From: Chryseobacterium jejuense
Lineage (GTDB): Bacteria; Bacteroidota; Bacteroidia; Flavobacteriales; Weeksellaceae
Assembly: GCF_017877355.1 (NCBI RefSeq)
Contig: NZ_JAGIPR010000012.1
Location: forward strand, 62,001 to 126,000
DNA length: 64,000 nt
Direction of reading: 5' to 3'
This document shows, in pieces, positions 43,454 to 52,753 of this stretch. Made by a program: the position numbers and the translations under genes. Below the pieces are notes generated by a model. The model was not told the DNA's origin. It did not search any database and saw only the letters and a program-made list of their open reading frames with translations. How positions within the stretch are numbered: the stretch's first letter is position 1; each line of letters opens with the position of its first letter.

Positions 43454-45968
43454 GTGTTTTAATTTGATGTATAATTTTTTTCAGGTTATTTTCGTTTTCC
43501 CATTCTTTAAGAACTTCAGCAATTTTCTCATTTACTTTGGTTCTGTTTTGATTCAGCAGTTCATAATAAAGCTCTAATAGCTTTTTAAGATTAAAAACCG
43601 GTTTTTCTACTGTTGAAAGAATGGATATCAACAGTTTTTCAAAGGCCTGGTTATGACTGGTAGTCAGATTAATAAATCCGGATAGCCCATCTGTAAACCT
43701 TTTCACAGGAGCCCATTCGAAATTGATCTTTTTACCAATTATAATTCCCAGTTCATGAATATTAAAATCTTCTGAAACAACCTTATTAATAAAGGCTTCA
43801 AAAGCTATACCAGAGAATGTTTTATCTTTATGAAACAATCCTGCAGACATTACTAAATAATGCACAGACTGAAACGGCAGATTCAATTTCATCCAGGCAT
43901 CAAGGAATTCTATATTTCCTTTTATATCATATTGGTAGGCAGAACAGGACAAATCACCATTGTATTTTCTCGCGGCTAAAGATCCTGAAAAGTAAGGAGC
44001 TGTATATAAAGTCCGAATCAGATCATCCTGGTAGATCGTATGATGAGAATTAAAAAGATGGTCCAAAAATGAAGCATTTTCTGGCAATTCTTTGTTATTT
44101 TCAATAGATATTAATGACTGGGGAACTTCTTCTGTGCTATTCCATTTATAGATTTTCTTATACCCTAATTTCCAGTCGAAACTGCCGTCAAGGAATTCTT
44201 TTTCGTAATAATTTTTAAAATAGTTCTGTTCAAAAACTGGCTTTAGAAAATCGTAATATTCTTCATTAAGCTGTTCTTTTGCATATTGCTCTCCTTTTTT
44301 CAGGTTTTCTTTTTCTACCCGGAGCACGGCAATCTCAAGATCAAAAGGAATAGGTTTCCTGCCTTGCTGCTGATAGATTTTTAATTTATCTACAAGAGTA
44401 TTAATGGTAATCCAGCAAGGTGTATATTCCGGAACAGAAAGTAGTGGAAGCTGTTTATTTTCTTTTAAAAATTCAAATATTCCTAACAAAAGCTGATGAT
44501 AAGCTTTGAAAATAAGAGGGGTTCTTTTTTCACTCCAGTTTTCGAGTGTTGGAAACCCTAAATAAGCCTCCGATAATACTTTTGATTTATTTTTTTGCTT
44601 CAGCAAGCCATAATTAATAACAAAGGTCGCCATCAAATGTTGAAACCCTACGGTATCTTTCCTTTTAAATGCTGTATTAAAAGCAGGTTCAAGCTGATTA
44701 AAATGTTCTTCCTCAAATTCATCATTGAATCTAATGAGAGCATCCAGAAACAAATCAATGTGATAGGTTTCATTGTTATTGAAGATCTGAGAAGCCAGGA
44801 AAATAAAATCATCTATGGACTCTACAGGAGTAATATGCTGTGATACATGCCATGAAGCAGCTTCATAATTCTGTTCTTGTTTATTTTTAATGTCTTCGTT
44901 TTCTGTAATGAATTTTTCCAGCAAAGTCTGAGCATCAGAAAGAAATGAGGCTGTATAAAATATAAGTTCCCTTCTTATCTTTTCTGATTGTGGATCTCCA
45001 TATTTAACAATAATTTTTGCTCCTTTAGTTTGAAGCGTTTTATCTTTATTCAAAAAGACAGGCATCAGAAACAAACATACCGCTTCATGGTATTTCTTAT
45101 TGTCTTTTGCTATTTTTTCCAGTGCCTGAAGCAATGCATTAACAATATTCTTTGTTGGAAGAGTCATTAAAGATGCAGTAGCCTGTAAAAAGTCTTCTGT
45201 TTTAATTTTTTTTTCTGCAATGACCGGATTGATAATCTTTAATACACCAGGAAACAGCGAATGTTGTGTGGAATAAAAGATCATAAACAGTTCATCCTGT
45301 AATTCCAGAATTTCTTTATGGGTAGGCTCCATATAAGCAAAAAACTCAAGGAACCATGTATTATGCTCTTTTGAAAAATTAAAGTTAATCGCCGCAAGAC
45401 TTGCTTTAAGTACTCTCGAACGATCTATTTTCTTTTCCTGAACAAGGTTTTTCAATACATCTTTCCAGCTTCTGTCACTATAAACAGATGTTATGCTGCA
45501 TTCATGGTCAAACAAAAACCAGATATGAGATTGTAACGTTGCCGGATAGGCAAACAGTATTTCTTCTGTTCTTGATGATGAAGAAAGCAATGATGCCCAA
45601 ATTTCATCGTGAAGGGTAAGATAACCTTTTTGCTCCCATTCCAATACTTTCAGATAATCGAATCCATTAAGAAATAAGTAGCTTTCTCCAATCCAATCAG
45701 GAACGTGGCTCTCAAAAAGCTCATCAACAAGTTCTACCGGAATAGAATAAAATCCCGGTCTCATCTTTTCATATTCATCCTTCGTTTTACTACATGCCAA
45801 AGCAGCCAACACCGATATTGTATTGTGCCCCCATTCTTTATTGATATGTTTCTTTAAAATGGCAGCAACTTCTTTTTTATCTTTGGGTGTAAGCTTCTTC
45901 AGGAAAGGAATGATTTCCTTGATTTTATAGTTTAAATATATAGTTTTAAACTCTTCGTCAATAAACAT
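43434..45968 (-). CDS. DUF6493-like large helical protein (copy 2)
   Basis: 844 residues, paralog of the next gene: shared features are KEIIPFLKKLTPKDKKEVAAILKKH at the N-terminus, YTPCWI near the middle, and EWAPVKRFTDGLSGF with NLKKLLELYYELLNQN at the C-terminus. It is the first gene of the SWIM operon. The 240 bp upstream (45969-46209) is AT-rich and probably carries the promoter. No TGCGTA-type Ro/Y promoter is present there. Confidence 0.72.
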   Translation of the reverse strand: MFIDEEFKTIYLNYKIKEIIPFLKKLTPKDKKEVAAILKKHINKEWGHNTISVLAALACSKTKDEYEKMRPGFYSIPVELVDELFESHVPDWIGESYLFLNGFDYLKVLEWEQKGYLTLHDEIWASLLSSSSRTEEILFAYPATLQSHIWFLFDHECSITSVYSDRSWKDVLKNLVQEKKIDRSRVLKASLAAINFNFSKEHNTWFLEFFAYMEPTHKEILELQDELFMIFYSTQHSLFPGVLKIINPVIAEKKIKTEDFLQATASLMTLPTKNIVNALLQALEKIAKDNKKYHEAVCLFLMPVFLNKDKTLQTKGAKIIVKYGDPQSEKIRRELIFYTASFLSDAQTLLEKFITENEDIKNKQEQNYEAASWHVSQHITPVESIDDFIFLASQIFNNNETYHIDLFLDALIRFNDEFEEEHFNQLEPAFNTAFKRKDTVGFQHLMATFVINYGLLKQKNKSKVLSEAYLGFPTLENWSEKRTPLIFKAYHQLLLGIFEFLKENKQLPLLSVPEYTPCWITINTLVDKLKIYQQQGRKPIPFDLEIAVLRVEKENLKKGEQYAKEQLNEEYYDFLKPVFEQNYFKNYYEKEFLDGSFDWKLGYKKIYKWNSTEEVPQSLISIENNKELPENASFLDHLFNSHHTIYQDDLIRTLYTAPYFSGSLAARKYNGDLSCSAYQYDIKGNIEFLDAWMKLNLPFQSVHYLVMSAGLFHKDKTFSGIAFEAFINKVVSEDFNIHELGIIIGKKINFEWAPVKRFTDGLSGFINLTTSHNQAFEKLLISILSTVEKPVFNLKKLLELYYELLNQNRTKVNEKIAEVLKEWENENNLKKIIHQIKTHERKTL

Positions 45969-46209
45969 AAATTCACTCTTGGCGGCTAAAATATAAAAAA
46001 ATGACTGACAGGCAGTAAATTATCCCCAAAAAGTGAATTTTTTAACAAAACTTTAAGTTAATAAAACCATTATACAGCTATTTATAAACAGGATTTAATT
46101 CTATCTGTTAAAAAATATATGAATCAAAACATCAAAATGCATCCGGACTAACCCACTATTATTTACCATCTTGATTATGGAAAAGACATTCCTTATTACC
46201 CTATACCAA

Positions 46210-48192
46210 TTACTGTTTAAAAGTTCTTTCTACTTCAGTTAAACCCATTTTTGTAAGATGCCTGTATACCGTTGCAAGGGTGAAATTTCTTTTTTCAGCA
46301 ATTTCAAAAGGCGGCATTCCTGCATCAAATAACTCAAAAGTGATTATATGGGTTGGTTTTTTAACAACTGTTATGGAAGTATCCATTTCAATTTCTTTGT
46401 TAAATAAAGGAATATCTAATAGACAACAGGCTTTTAGTCTTTCAATATATTCCTCCAGATCATGTAAAAATTTCTTTGTTTCTTCATTGAGGGCTTTTAA
46501 GCCTTTGATTCCTATCGTTTCTGTGTAAAGGTTTTTCAAAGGCAATAAAACTTTTTCAGCAACATTTTTATAGAAAAAGTTGACAGCACCACGACATTTT
46601 TCTTCCAACTCACTCCATAGAATTTCTCCGGCTATATAATCAGCTAATTTCAAATGGATGACTTTTTTAAATTTTTCGGACACTTTAAAGAGATGTTCAC
46701 TTTCCCTTTCAACATCATCAGATAAAATATTTGCTTTCTCCCGATCTGGTATCCCCGCAGTAAAAGCTATCTCTTTCCAGTTCATTACAGCTTCTTTTAA
46801 CCAGCCTGCATCTACTGTCATCTGAACTTTATGCAATGTATAATCATATTTTTCATGTTCAATGATTTGGAGTAAACCGTCATTCACATTGGTAGAATTT
46901 TGAAATTCTTCAATCCTATGGTCTTTGAATATGGCATTCTGTGAAATTTCAGATTTCAAAACGATCCCATTCAGGGTTCGGCAACGACTTAATGCGACAT
47001 ATACCTGCCCGCTGGCAAAAGACCTTCCGGCATCAATGATAACACGGTCAAATGTTAGTCCTTGACTTTTGTGAATGGTAGCTGCCCAGGCCAACCGAAC
47101 AGGATATTGTTCAAAACTTCCCAGCACTTCTGTTTTAATGTTTTTATCAGCATCCAGCGTATATCTTTTTTGTTCCCAGACTTCAGTAGTCAGAGTTATT
47201 TCTTTTTTACTTTCATCCAACACAGCTTTTATGGTGTCTTCATCGAGGTAGGAAATTTCGGCTAACTTCCCGTTATAAAAGTTTTTCTCAGGAGAGGAAT
47301 CATTTCTGATGAACATAATCTGAGCGCCTACTTTCAGTTCCAAAGTTTCATCAATCGGATATTGGGTTTCTTTAAATTCACCAATCACTGAGGCTTTGTA
47401 AAACAATGATTCTGTCTCCTGTTCTGCCAGTTTTTTCTGGTTAATATGATCTGCAATACGATTATGAGAACACAAATGAATATAGGTTTCATGCTCAGGC
47501 TCAAAATCAGGATTGTATCTGGAATTCAGTTTTTCAAAATCCAATTCGTGGAAATCTGCATGCCGGACAGCATCCAATATTTCCAGAAATTCTTCATCCT
47601 GCTGGCGGTAGACTGTCGTGAGTTCTACTGTAATTAAACGTATATTCTGCAAAGCTTTGGCTGAAAAGAAAAACGGAGTTTCGTAGTATTTTGATAAAAT
47701 CCGTTCAGAATCATCTCTTACTACGGGTGGCAATTGATATAAGTCTCCAATTAACAACAGCTGTGCTCCTCCGAATGGCAACTGATTTCGCCTTACCCTT
47801 CTTAACGAATGATCCATGATATCTAATAAATCAGCTCTCAGCATAGATACTTCATCAATGATAATGAGCTCAATCTCCCGAAAAAGATCCAGTTTTTCTT
47901 TTCTGTATTTAAAGTGTGGAAACAATTCATTGATATTCATCGCTAAATTAGGATCAACAGACTCTGTAGTAGGTACAAATGTTCGGGATGGAATGGCAAA
48001 CAAAGAATGTATGGTTACCCCACCGGCATTAATGGCTGCAATCCCAGTGGGAGCAACGATGATATGTTTTTTGCGTGTTTTCTTTACAAAATCATTCAGG
48101 AAAGTTGTTTTTCCTGTTCCTGCCTTTCCAGTTAAGAATACGCTTCTGTTGGTATGTTCCAGTAATTCGACAAGCTCCTCCAAGGGATACAA
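46210..48192 (-). CDS. PIF1-like DNA/RNA helicase with C-terminal HTH
   Basis: 660 residues, superfamily 1B helicase. Walker A is GKAGTGKTT (about residues 21-29), then APTGIAAINAGGVTIHSLF (motif Ia), IIIDEVSMLRADLLD (motif II), GDLYQLPPV (motif III) and ATIHKSQGLTFDRV plus VYVALSRCR near the end of the core. The C-terminus (about residues 480-660) has a helical region and an HTH_40-type domain (FELFDAGMPPFEIAEKRNFTLATVYRHL). Such proteins unwind DNA or RNA-DNA hybrids. It ends the RNA-enzyme gene row. Confidence 0.88.
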   Translation of the reverse strand: MYPLEELVELLEHTNRSVFLTGKAGTGKTTFLNDFVKKTRKKHIIVAPTGIAAINAGGVTIHSLFAIPSRTFVPTTESVDPNLAMNINELFPHFKYRKEKLDLFREIELIIIDEVSMLRADLLDIMDHSLRRVRRNQLPFGGAQLLLIGDLYQLPPVVRDDSERILSKYYETPFFFSAKALQNIRLITVELTTVYRQQDEEFLEILDAVRHADFHELDFEKLNSRYNPDFEPEHETYIHLCSHNRIADHINQKKLAEQETESLFYKASVIGEFKETQYPIDETLELKVGAQIMFIRNDSSPEKNFYNGKLAEISYLDEDTIKAVLDESKKEITLTTEVWEQKRYTLDADKNIKTEVLGSFEQYPVRLAWAATIHKSQGLTFDRVIIDAGRSFASGQVYVALSRCRTLNGIVLKSEISQNAIFKDHRIEEFQNSTNVNDGLLQIIEHEKYDYTLHKVQMTVDAGWLKEAVMNWKEIAFTAGIPDREKANILSDDVERESEHLFKVSEKFKKVIHLKLADYIAGEILWSELEEKCRGAVNFFYKNVAEKVLLPLKNLYTETIGIKGLKALNEETKKFLHDLEEYIERLKACCLLDIPLFNKEIEMDTSITVVKKPTHIITFELFDAGMPPFEIAEKRNFTLATVYRHLTKMGLTEVERTFKQ

Positions 48193-48229
48193 TTTTTATC
48201 AAAGGTAAATTATAAAATAAAAATACAAT

Positions 48230-48264
48230 AAAAAAGAGACTGAACCTCAAGGAACAGTCTCTTG
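48230..48264 (-). terminator. terminator after the exonuclease genes
   Basis: AAGAGACTG / CAGTCTCTT hairpin with a T run on the minus strand, between the exonuclease at 48288 and the helicase start. Confidence 0.75.
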
Positions 48265-48287
48265 CTATCAATTATAATATTCGCATT

Positions 48288-48884
48288 TTAATTATTCTGC
48301 AGACACCAATACAAGATTTTGGCAATATTCCTTGCATCATCTACTCCTCTGTGATGGGTACCGTCAAGTTTAAACCCAAGTTCATTCAATGCTCTCTGCA
48401 TCCCTACACTTTTTCTTACGGTAGGATGAATCTGTCCAAATAATGTTTTGACATTGATGTGGTCGTCACTTAACGGATAATCCACATAAAATCTTCTGGC
48501 CTGGTCCTGAAGCATATTCAGGTCATAATTTCCATAACTTGCCCAGGTTAATTCTTCTGAATCGTATTCTGCTCTCAGAATATCAAAGGCATCATCCAGC
48601 ATAATTCCCTCATTATCAAGCATATTTTGGGTAATGGTAGTAAGTTCCGTACAAAACGGGCTTACTTTTGAGTATTGAGGTTTTATTAAAATCCCTTCAT
48701 TTTTTGAGATCTTACCGGTTTTTGCATTCATAATACAAACTCCGATTTCTATGATTTCACTTTCCTGACCTCTTGGCGGGCGGTTTTCCCAACATGTGGC
48801 TTCAAGGTCTATAATGAGTATATTTTCTGTTGTTTTCACTGTTTTTTTATTTAAGGTTAAAAGATGGAAGTTATTTATTGTCAT
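48288..48884 (-). CDS. DEDDh 3 prime-5 prime exonuclease (copy 1)
   Basis: 198 residues. ILIIDLEATCWE (DxE of motif I), TWASYGNYDLNMLQ (Exo II) and HHRGVDDARNIAKIL (Exo III, His/Asp) mark an ERI-1/RNase T-like exonuclease; members of this branch trim structured RNA such as small RNAs and rRNA. It starts 26 bp after the related gene at 48910, from which it arose by duplication. Confidence 0.85.
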   Translation of the reverse strand: MTINNFHLLTLNKKTVKTTENILIIDLEATCWENRPPRGQESEIIEIGVCIMNAKTGKISKNEGILIKPQYSKVSPFCTELTTITQNMLDNEGIMLDDAFDILRAEYDSEELTWASYGNYDLNMLQDQARRFYVDYPLSDDHINVKTLFGQIHPTVRKSVGMQRALNELGFKLDGTHHRGVDDARNIAKILYWCLQNN

Positions 48885-48909
48885 TTATTTTCCACTTCCA
48901 TCCAGATTA

Positions 48910-49455
48910 TTATGCCAAAATCTTATTCAGAATTTTGGCTGTATTATAAGCATCGTCTGCTCCGCTATGATGATTACCTTCGAAATCCATTTTCAGATAA
49001 TCCAGTGCTCTTTTTAAGCCTATGGATTCATGCAATCTGAAATGTCTTTTGAATTCATACATTACATTTAGATACTGTCCCGAAAAAGGATTTCCTATTC
49101 CGAGCCAATCGCTTTGTTCGATGACTTGCTCTCCATCAAAGTTTCCGTAGCCGGCCCAGGTGAGCAATTTAGGATTGTATTCATCTCTGATCTTTTCACA
49201 GGCCTCTTCAAAATAAATTCCTTTTTCTTCTATCAGTTGCGGTGTAATTCCCGTTAGCTTTGTACAAAAGCTATTGATTTCTGATCTTTCGGGAATAACA
49301 TAAATACTTTGTTTTTGGGAAATAGTCTTGGATATAAGATCCAGCTTACAAATCCCTATTTCGATGATATCGACTTTTTGTCCGATTGGAATCCTGTCGT
49401 TTTCCCAACAGGTAGCTTCCAAATCGACAATTATGATTTGATTAGTTGTTTTCAT
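48910..49455 (-). CDS. DEDDh 3 prime-5 prime exonuclease (copy 2)
   Basis: 181 residues. IIIVDLEATCWEND (motif I), TWAGYGNFDGEQVIEQS (Exo II) and HHSGADDAYNTAKIL (Exo III) are complete. It shares the CWE and GYGNxD details with the downstream copy. Likely an ERI-1-like RNA-trimming enzyme, which fits the RNA ligase and tRNA genes upstream on the same strand. Confidence 0.85.
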   Translation of the reverse strand: MKTTNQIIIVDLEATCWENDRIPIGQKVDIIEIGICKLDLISKTISQKQSIYVIPERSEINSFCTKLTGITPQLIEEKGIYFEEACEKIRDEYNPKLLTWAGYGNFDGEQVIEQSDWLGIGNPFSGQYLNVMYEFKRHFRLHESIGLKRALDYLKMDFEGNHHSGADDAYNTAKILNKILA

Positions 49456-49492
49456 GGTTGTAATAAAACGTATTCATGAGAGTAAGTAAAAA

Positions 49493-50056
49493 TTACTCCC
49501 GAGGCCCAAATAGTGGTGTCCATTTTTTCTTTTTCATTATGTCCTTCACTTCTTCGTAGGAAATCGGGTAAAAATTGTGGCAATCTACTCCTACATCAAA
49601 GCTTAATGCCATTTCATCATCCGGCAACGTTCCATGTGAGTGTCCGTATAACTGCCAGACTCCGCGGTGTGAGCCATTCCATGTACGCATGGCGTAATGG
49701 AAGAGAATGATTTTCTGCTTTCCGCTATTATTATCAGGCTCATCAATTTTCAGTTCGTGATAATCCCTGATAGAAGCAAACCGTTTAGGATATGTTAGAG
49801 CTGCGCCTTCGTGATTGCCTTTAATCAAATGGATATTTCCATTCAGCTGATCTAAGATTTCTTTTGTAAAATCCGGTTTTCCAAGGCTTAAATCTCCTAA
49901 ATGGTAGACTGTATCTCCGGGATTGATTTTCTCATTCCACCTTTTAATCAATTCTTCATTCATATGCTCCAGTGACTCAAAAGGTCTTTCGGAAAATTTT
50001 ATAATATTTTCGTGACCAAAATGATGGTCTGCTGTAAAAAATATATCGGGTTTCAT
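49493..50056 (-). CDS. calcineurin-like metallophosphoesterase
   Basis: 187 residues. Metal ligand motifs: FFTADHHFGHENI (DxH, where the second residue pair is H-H), VYHLGDLSLG (GD), IKGNHEG (GNHE) and YGHSHG near the C-terminus. Phage-type phosphoesterases of this shape occur beside RNA ligases, where they may remove 2 prime or cyclic phosphate. That role is inferred from context. Confidence 0.85.
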   Translation of the reverse strand: MKPDIFFTADHHFGHENIIKFSERPFESLEHMNEELIKRWNEKINPGDTVYHLGDLSLGKPDFTKEILDQLNGNIHLIKGNHEGAALTYPKRFASIRDYHELKIDEPDNNSGKQKIILFHYAMRTWNGSHRGVWQLYGHSHGTLPDDEMALSFDVGVDCHNFYPISYEEVKDIMKKKKWTPLFGPRE

Positions 50057-50091
50057 TTTTATTAATTTTTGTTGTTTCTAGAACCACCCCG

Positions 50092-50130
50092 TCAAATCAC
50101 AGATTTGACACCCCTCCAGAAGAGGGGAAT
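50092..50130. repeat. intergenic repeat AACCACCCCGTC, copy 1
   Basis: AACCACCCCGTCAAA, TTTGACACCCCTCCAGA and GAGGGGAAT recur at 51134-51189 with small changes. Two small stems are possible (GTCAAATC/GATTTGAC and CCCCTC/GAGGGG). It looks like a dispersed genomic repeat. Confidence 0.6.
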
Positions 50131-50177
50131 ATCACGTCTTCAACTTAAATTTTTGTGAAGGGTGGAATCTTGATTTT

Positions 50178-51119
50178 TTAATTTCTAAATGCTTTATAAA
50201 AAGCAGTTTCAATTTCCTGTTGATCGTTTTCAGTATATCTTCTTGAAAAGTGGATCGGAATGGCTTCTTTCACCTTGCAATCCTTCATGATTTTTCCTGA
50301 CGCAGAAGCAAAACTGTGATAATTGATCTTTGCAAATTCCTGATCTGTATCTTTATAAAAGGTTTCAATATAAACCATATCAGCTTGGTTGAAAACAGCT
50401 TTTATTTTCTTATAATTGTCTTCATCCACTGCATGATCCATGATAACACCTAATTTATAACCTTCATTTCTGGTTAATAAATGAAATAGATCTGAGGATT
50501 TATATAAAGTTCCTTCTATTTCAATTTCCTGGTCAGAAATATTATTTTCAAAGGCTTTTTTCAATTCGCTGATCCATTTTCCTTTTTTAAAGTCAGAAGT
50601 ATTTTCATGAAAAGTCACTGAATCTTTTTCTTTGAACAGATAAGCAATAGAATCTGTTTTATGATCCAGAATAGCAAAATCAACATGTACATATTCATCT
50701 TCAAAAAGGAAATTCTGAGTCTTCACAAATTCCTGCGTCCAGTAAGGAGGACGAAGGGTATAGACATTAATTTCTTCTTTGGAAACAATCTCATGAACTT
50801 CATATTCAATAGCATTTTCAGCTATTAAATTCCAGGTGTAGGATTTTAATCTGGCTTCAATTTGTTGATGAATATTTTTCGGTCCACAGATGACTACTTT
50901 TTCTCCGCTTCCAATCTGATGTCTGAAAATGCCATCAAAGTTCGTAAAGTGATCGATATGGGTATGACTGATGAATATTACTGATAGGGTCTGTACCTCC
51001 TTTACCGTCAACAAACTGGCTTCCCCACAATCACATAAATAATGCTTTCCTGAATTGGGAACTTTTATTAATATACTGATGTCTTCTTTTAAAAGACTTT
51101 TTATTTCTGCTTGTAACAT
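50178..51119 (-). CDS. RNase Z-like MBL-fold protein
   Basis: 313 residues. The zinc motif SHTHIDHF is intact (H52, H54, D56, H57), and the C-terminal IHFSRRY segment is a typical RNase Z ending. LCDCGEASL near residue 30 also fits tRNase Z. RNase Z cuts tRNA precursors after the discriminator base. The flexible-arm region is unclear. A second RNase Z next to a tRNA array and an RNA ligase suggests a dedicated maturation or repair function. Confidence 0.75.
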   Translation of the reverse strand: MLQAEIKSLLKEDISILIKVPNSGKHYLCDCGEASLLTVKEVQTLSVIFISHTHIDHFTNFDGIFRHQIGSGEKVVICGPKNIHQQIEARLKSYTWNLIAENAIEYEVHEIVSKEEINVYTLRPPYWTQEFVKTQNFLFEDEYVHVDFAILDHKTDSIAYLFKEKDSVTFHENTSDFKKGKWISELKKAFENNISDQEIEIEGTLYKSSDLFHLLTRNEGYKLGVIMDHAVDEDNYKKIKAVFNQADMVYIETFYKDTDQEFAKINYHSFASASGKIMKDCKVKEAIPIHFSRRYTENDQQEIETAFYKAFRN

Positions 51120-51133
51120 TGTTTTTCTTTTTA

Positions 51134-51189
51134 AACCACCCCGTCAAAAATTCTTTGAATTTTCGCCACCCCTCCAGAGGAGGGGAATT
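51134..51189. repeat. intergenic repeat AACCACCCCGTC, copy 2
   Basis: Same element as at 50092-50130; here the first stem is CAAAAATTCTTTGAATTTT-like. It fills much of the 51120-51350 gap, which holds no gene. Confidence 0.6.
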
Positions 51190-51350
51190 TTCACATCTCC
51201 AATTGAGATTTTTGTAAAAATTGAATATTTGAGATTCTTCATTCTATTCCCAGACTCTCAGTCTATATTTAGAATGATAAATTTGAAATATCCTTTTGAA
51301 GGTTGTGGTTGGGTTATACATAAAAAAGTTCCGGTAAAAATTTACCGAAA

Positions 51351-52364
51351 CTATACTTTAAGAGTCATCAACTCTTCTTTTACACAATCAATGACTAAAG
51401 AATTCAACTTTTTATTGATCCTTTTCTGTTCATCTTTTTCTATTGTTATGAAAACCGATGGAAAATCTTTTTCAAAATCTTCTAAAATGTCCTGTGCAAA
51501 AAGGCCTATGACTTTACCCATCATTTTGGGCTCAAATTCGCCAATTTTGCTCATTACATTATTCAGTCTGTTGGCCGTTACATATTTTTGAATTTCCTCC
51601 CAGATCTTTTGAGCAGTTTCGCTAAAATGAACTGTTTTTTGAATCGTTTTTTCCTGTTTTCTAACCATTTTAGACTTCTCGATCCATTTTTCATTCTTAT
51701 TTTTTAGAATGACTCTGGCTCCGTTTCCAAAATATCTGGTTTTTAGAGTCTTGATAATAGTTCCTTCACACATATTGTTCATTTCCGGTAGTCCTAACCA
51801 GATTGGGATTTTAGAATTGAAAACATTAGGGAATCTCAAAGCTTCTTCTAAAGTTCCTTGAAATAACGTTTTTGCATAGAAAAATCCTGTCTCCTCAAAA
51901 ATTGAGTTGATAATATCTGTATCCAAATAAGTAACCCCATTCAACTTAATGTCGAATGCATAAAAATCGTTGAAAGGTGCATATTCAATTCCTGCCTGCA
52001 CTTTTATTGCATTTTTCATGGGTTCTACTTCTTTATGTTTGTAACCGCCACCGAACAATTCACCGTAGATCACTACTGTTTCAACATTCGGGTATATTGT
52101 TTTCACTTTTTGAAACAAATTAATTACATTTTTTCTGTATTGTTCCAAAATTTGATGTGCATTGTAAAATTTCTCCTCTTTCTCAATGAAAGCTGTTCTT
52201 TTGGCGATCTTAATTTCCTTTCCGTCGGTAAAGAAAGAGAAATTAGCTCCGTGAACTTTTTCCTGCACGATGAAAACCTCATCCCCAAAGCCCTGCATCC
52301 TGATCTGATCGATCATGCGGGTTTGGTAAGCATTTTCTATAGAGTTATATGTTTTGAAAATCAT
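51351..52364 (-). CDS. T4 Rnl2-type RNA ligase
   Basis: 337 residues. Motif I is EKVHGANFSF with the adenylated lysine K36; motif III-like VVIYGELFGGG (about residue 100), motif IV EGTIIKTLK and motif V-like VILKNKN follow. It belongs to the Rnl2 group of RNA ligases that seal nicks or join RNA ends with 3 prime OH and 5 prime phosphate. The C-terminal domain (about residues 240-337) is helical, like those of bacterial Rnl2 proteins with RNA-binding tails. It overlaps the cREC-like gene by 4 bp. Confidence 0.85.
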   Translation of the reverse strand: MIFKTYNSIENAYQTRMIDQIRMQGFGDEVFIVQEKVHGANFSFFTDGKEIKIAKRTAFIEKEEKFYNAHQILEQYRKNVINLFQKVKTIYPNVETVVIYGELFGGGYKHKEVEPMKNAIKVQAGIEYAPFNDFYAFDIKLNGVTYLDTDIINSIFEETGFFYAKTLFQGTLEEALRFPNVFNSKIPIWLGLPEMNNMCEGTIIKTLKTRYFGNGARVILKNKNEKWIEKSKMVRKQEKTIQKTVHFSETAQKIWEEIQKYVTANRLNNVMSKIGEFEPKMMGKVIGLFAQDILEDFEKDFPSVFITIEKDEQKRINKKLNSLVIDCVKEELMTLKV

Positions 52365-52738
52365 TTTTTTAAGTTTTTAAAGTTTTTTAAAAGTCTTTCT
52401 ATATTCTCCTTTCCTACAGGATTCATGGAGTGGCTATAGAATTTCGGTAAGTCTAAATAATGATCCATACAGTATTCTATCAGCCATTTTGCACAATCAT
52501 AACCTGTTTTTTCCACAAATTCACCGGTATCTGTTTTCAAATAATGTTCATCTGCAAGGTCATGATCAAAAGAAATCATTTCCGGAAGTCCTTTTTCCAG
52601 TATCCTGTTGACAAACTGATCGTAATTCCGAACAATATGCCAATCTCTTCTGAGAAAAATATCCTGTTTGGTATAATGATATGCCTCAATAGGATATCTT
52701 ATATCATCCAGAAATAATAGTCTTTTGGTCATTTCCAT
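52361..52738 (-). CDS. cyclic-phosphate-processing receiver-like (cREC) protein
   Basis: About 125 residues from the ATG at 52738 (MEMTKRLLFLDDIRYP); a GTG at 52753 is another option. The receiver-like fold shows FLDDIR (metal-binding acidic pair), FDHDLAD (second acidic strand) and the conserved HSMNPVGKENI near the C-terminus. This matches the receiver-like family predicted to process cyclic-phosphate RNA ends in RNA repair systems. It is translationally coupled to the RNA ligase gene. Confidence 0.72.
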   Translation of the reverse strand: MEMTKRLLFLDDIRYPIEAYHYTKQDIFLRRDWHIVRNYDQFVNRILEKGLPEMISFDHDLADEHYLKTDTGEFVEKTGYDCAKWLIEYCMDHYLDLPKFYSHSMNPVGKENIERLLKNFKNLKK

Positions 52739-52753
52739 GGTTTTATTTTTCAC

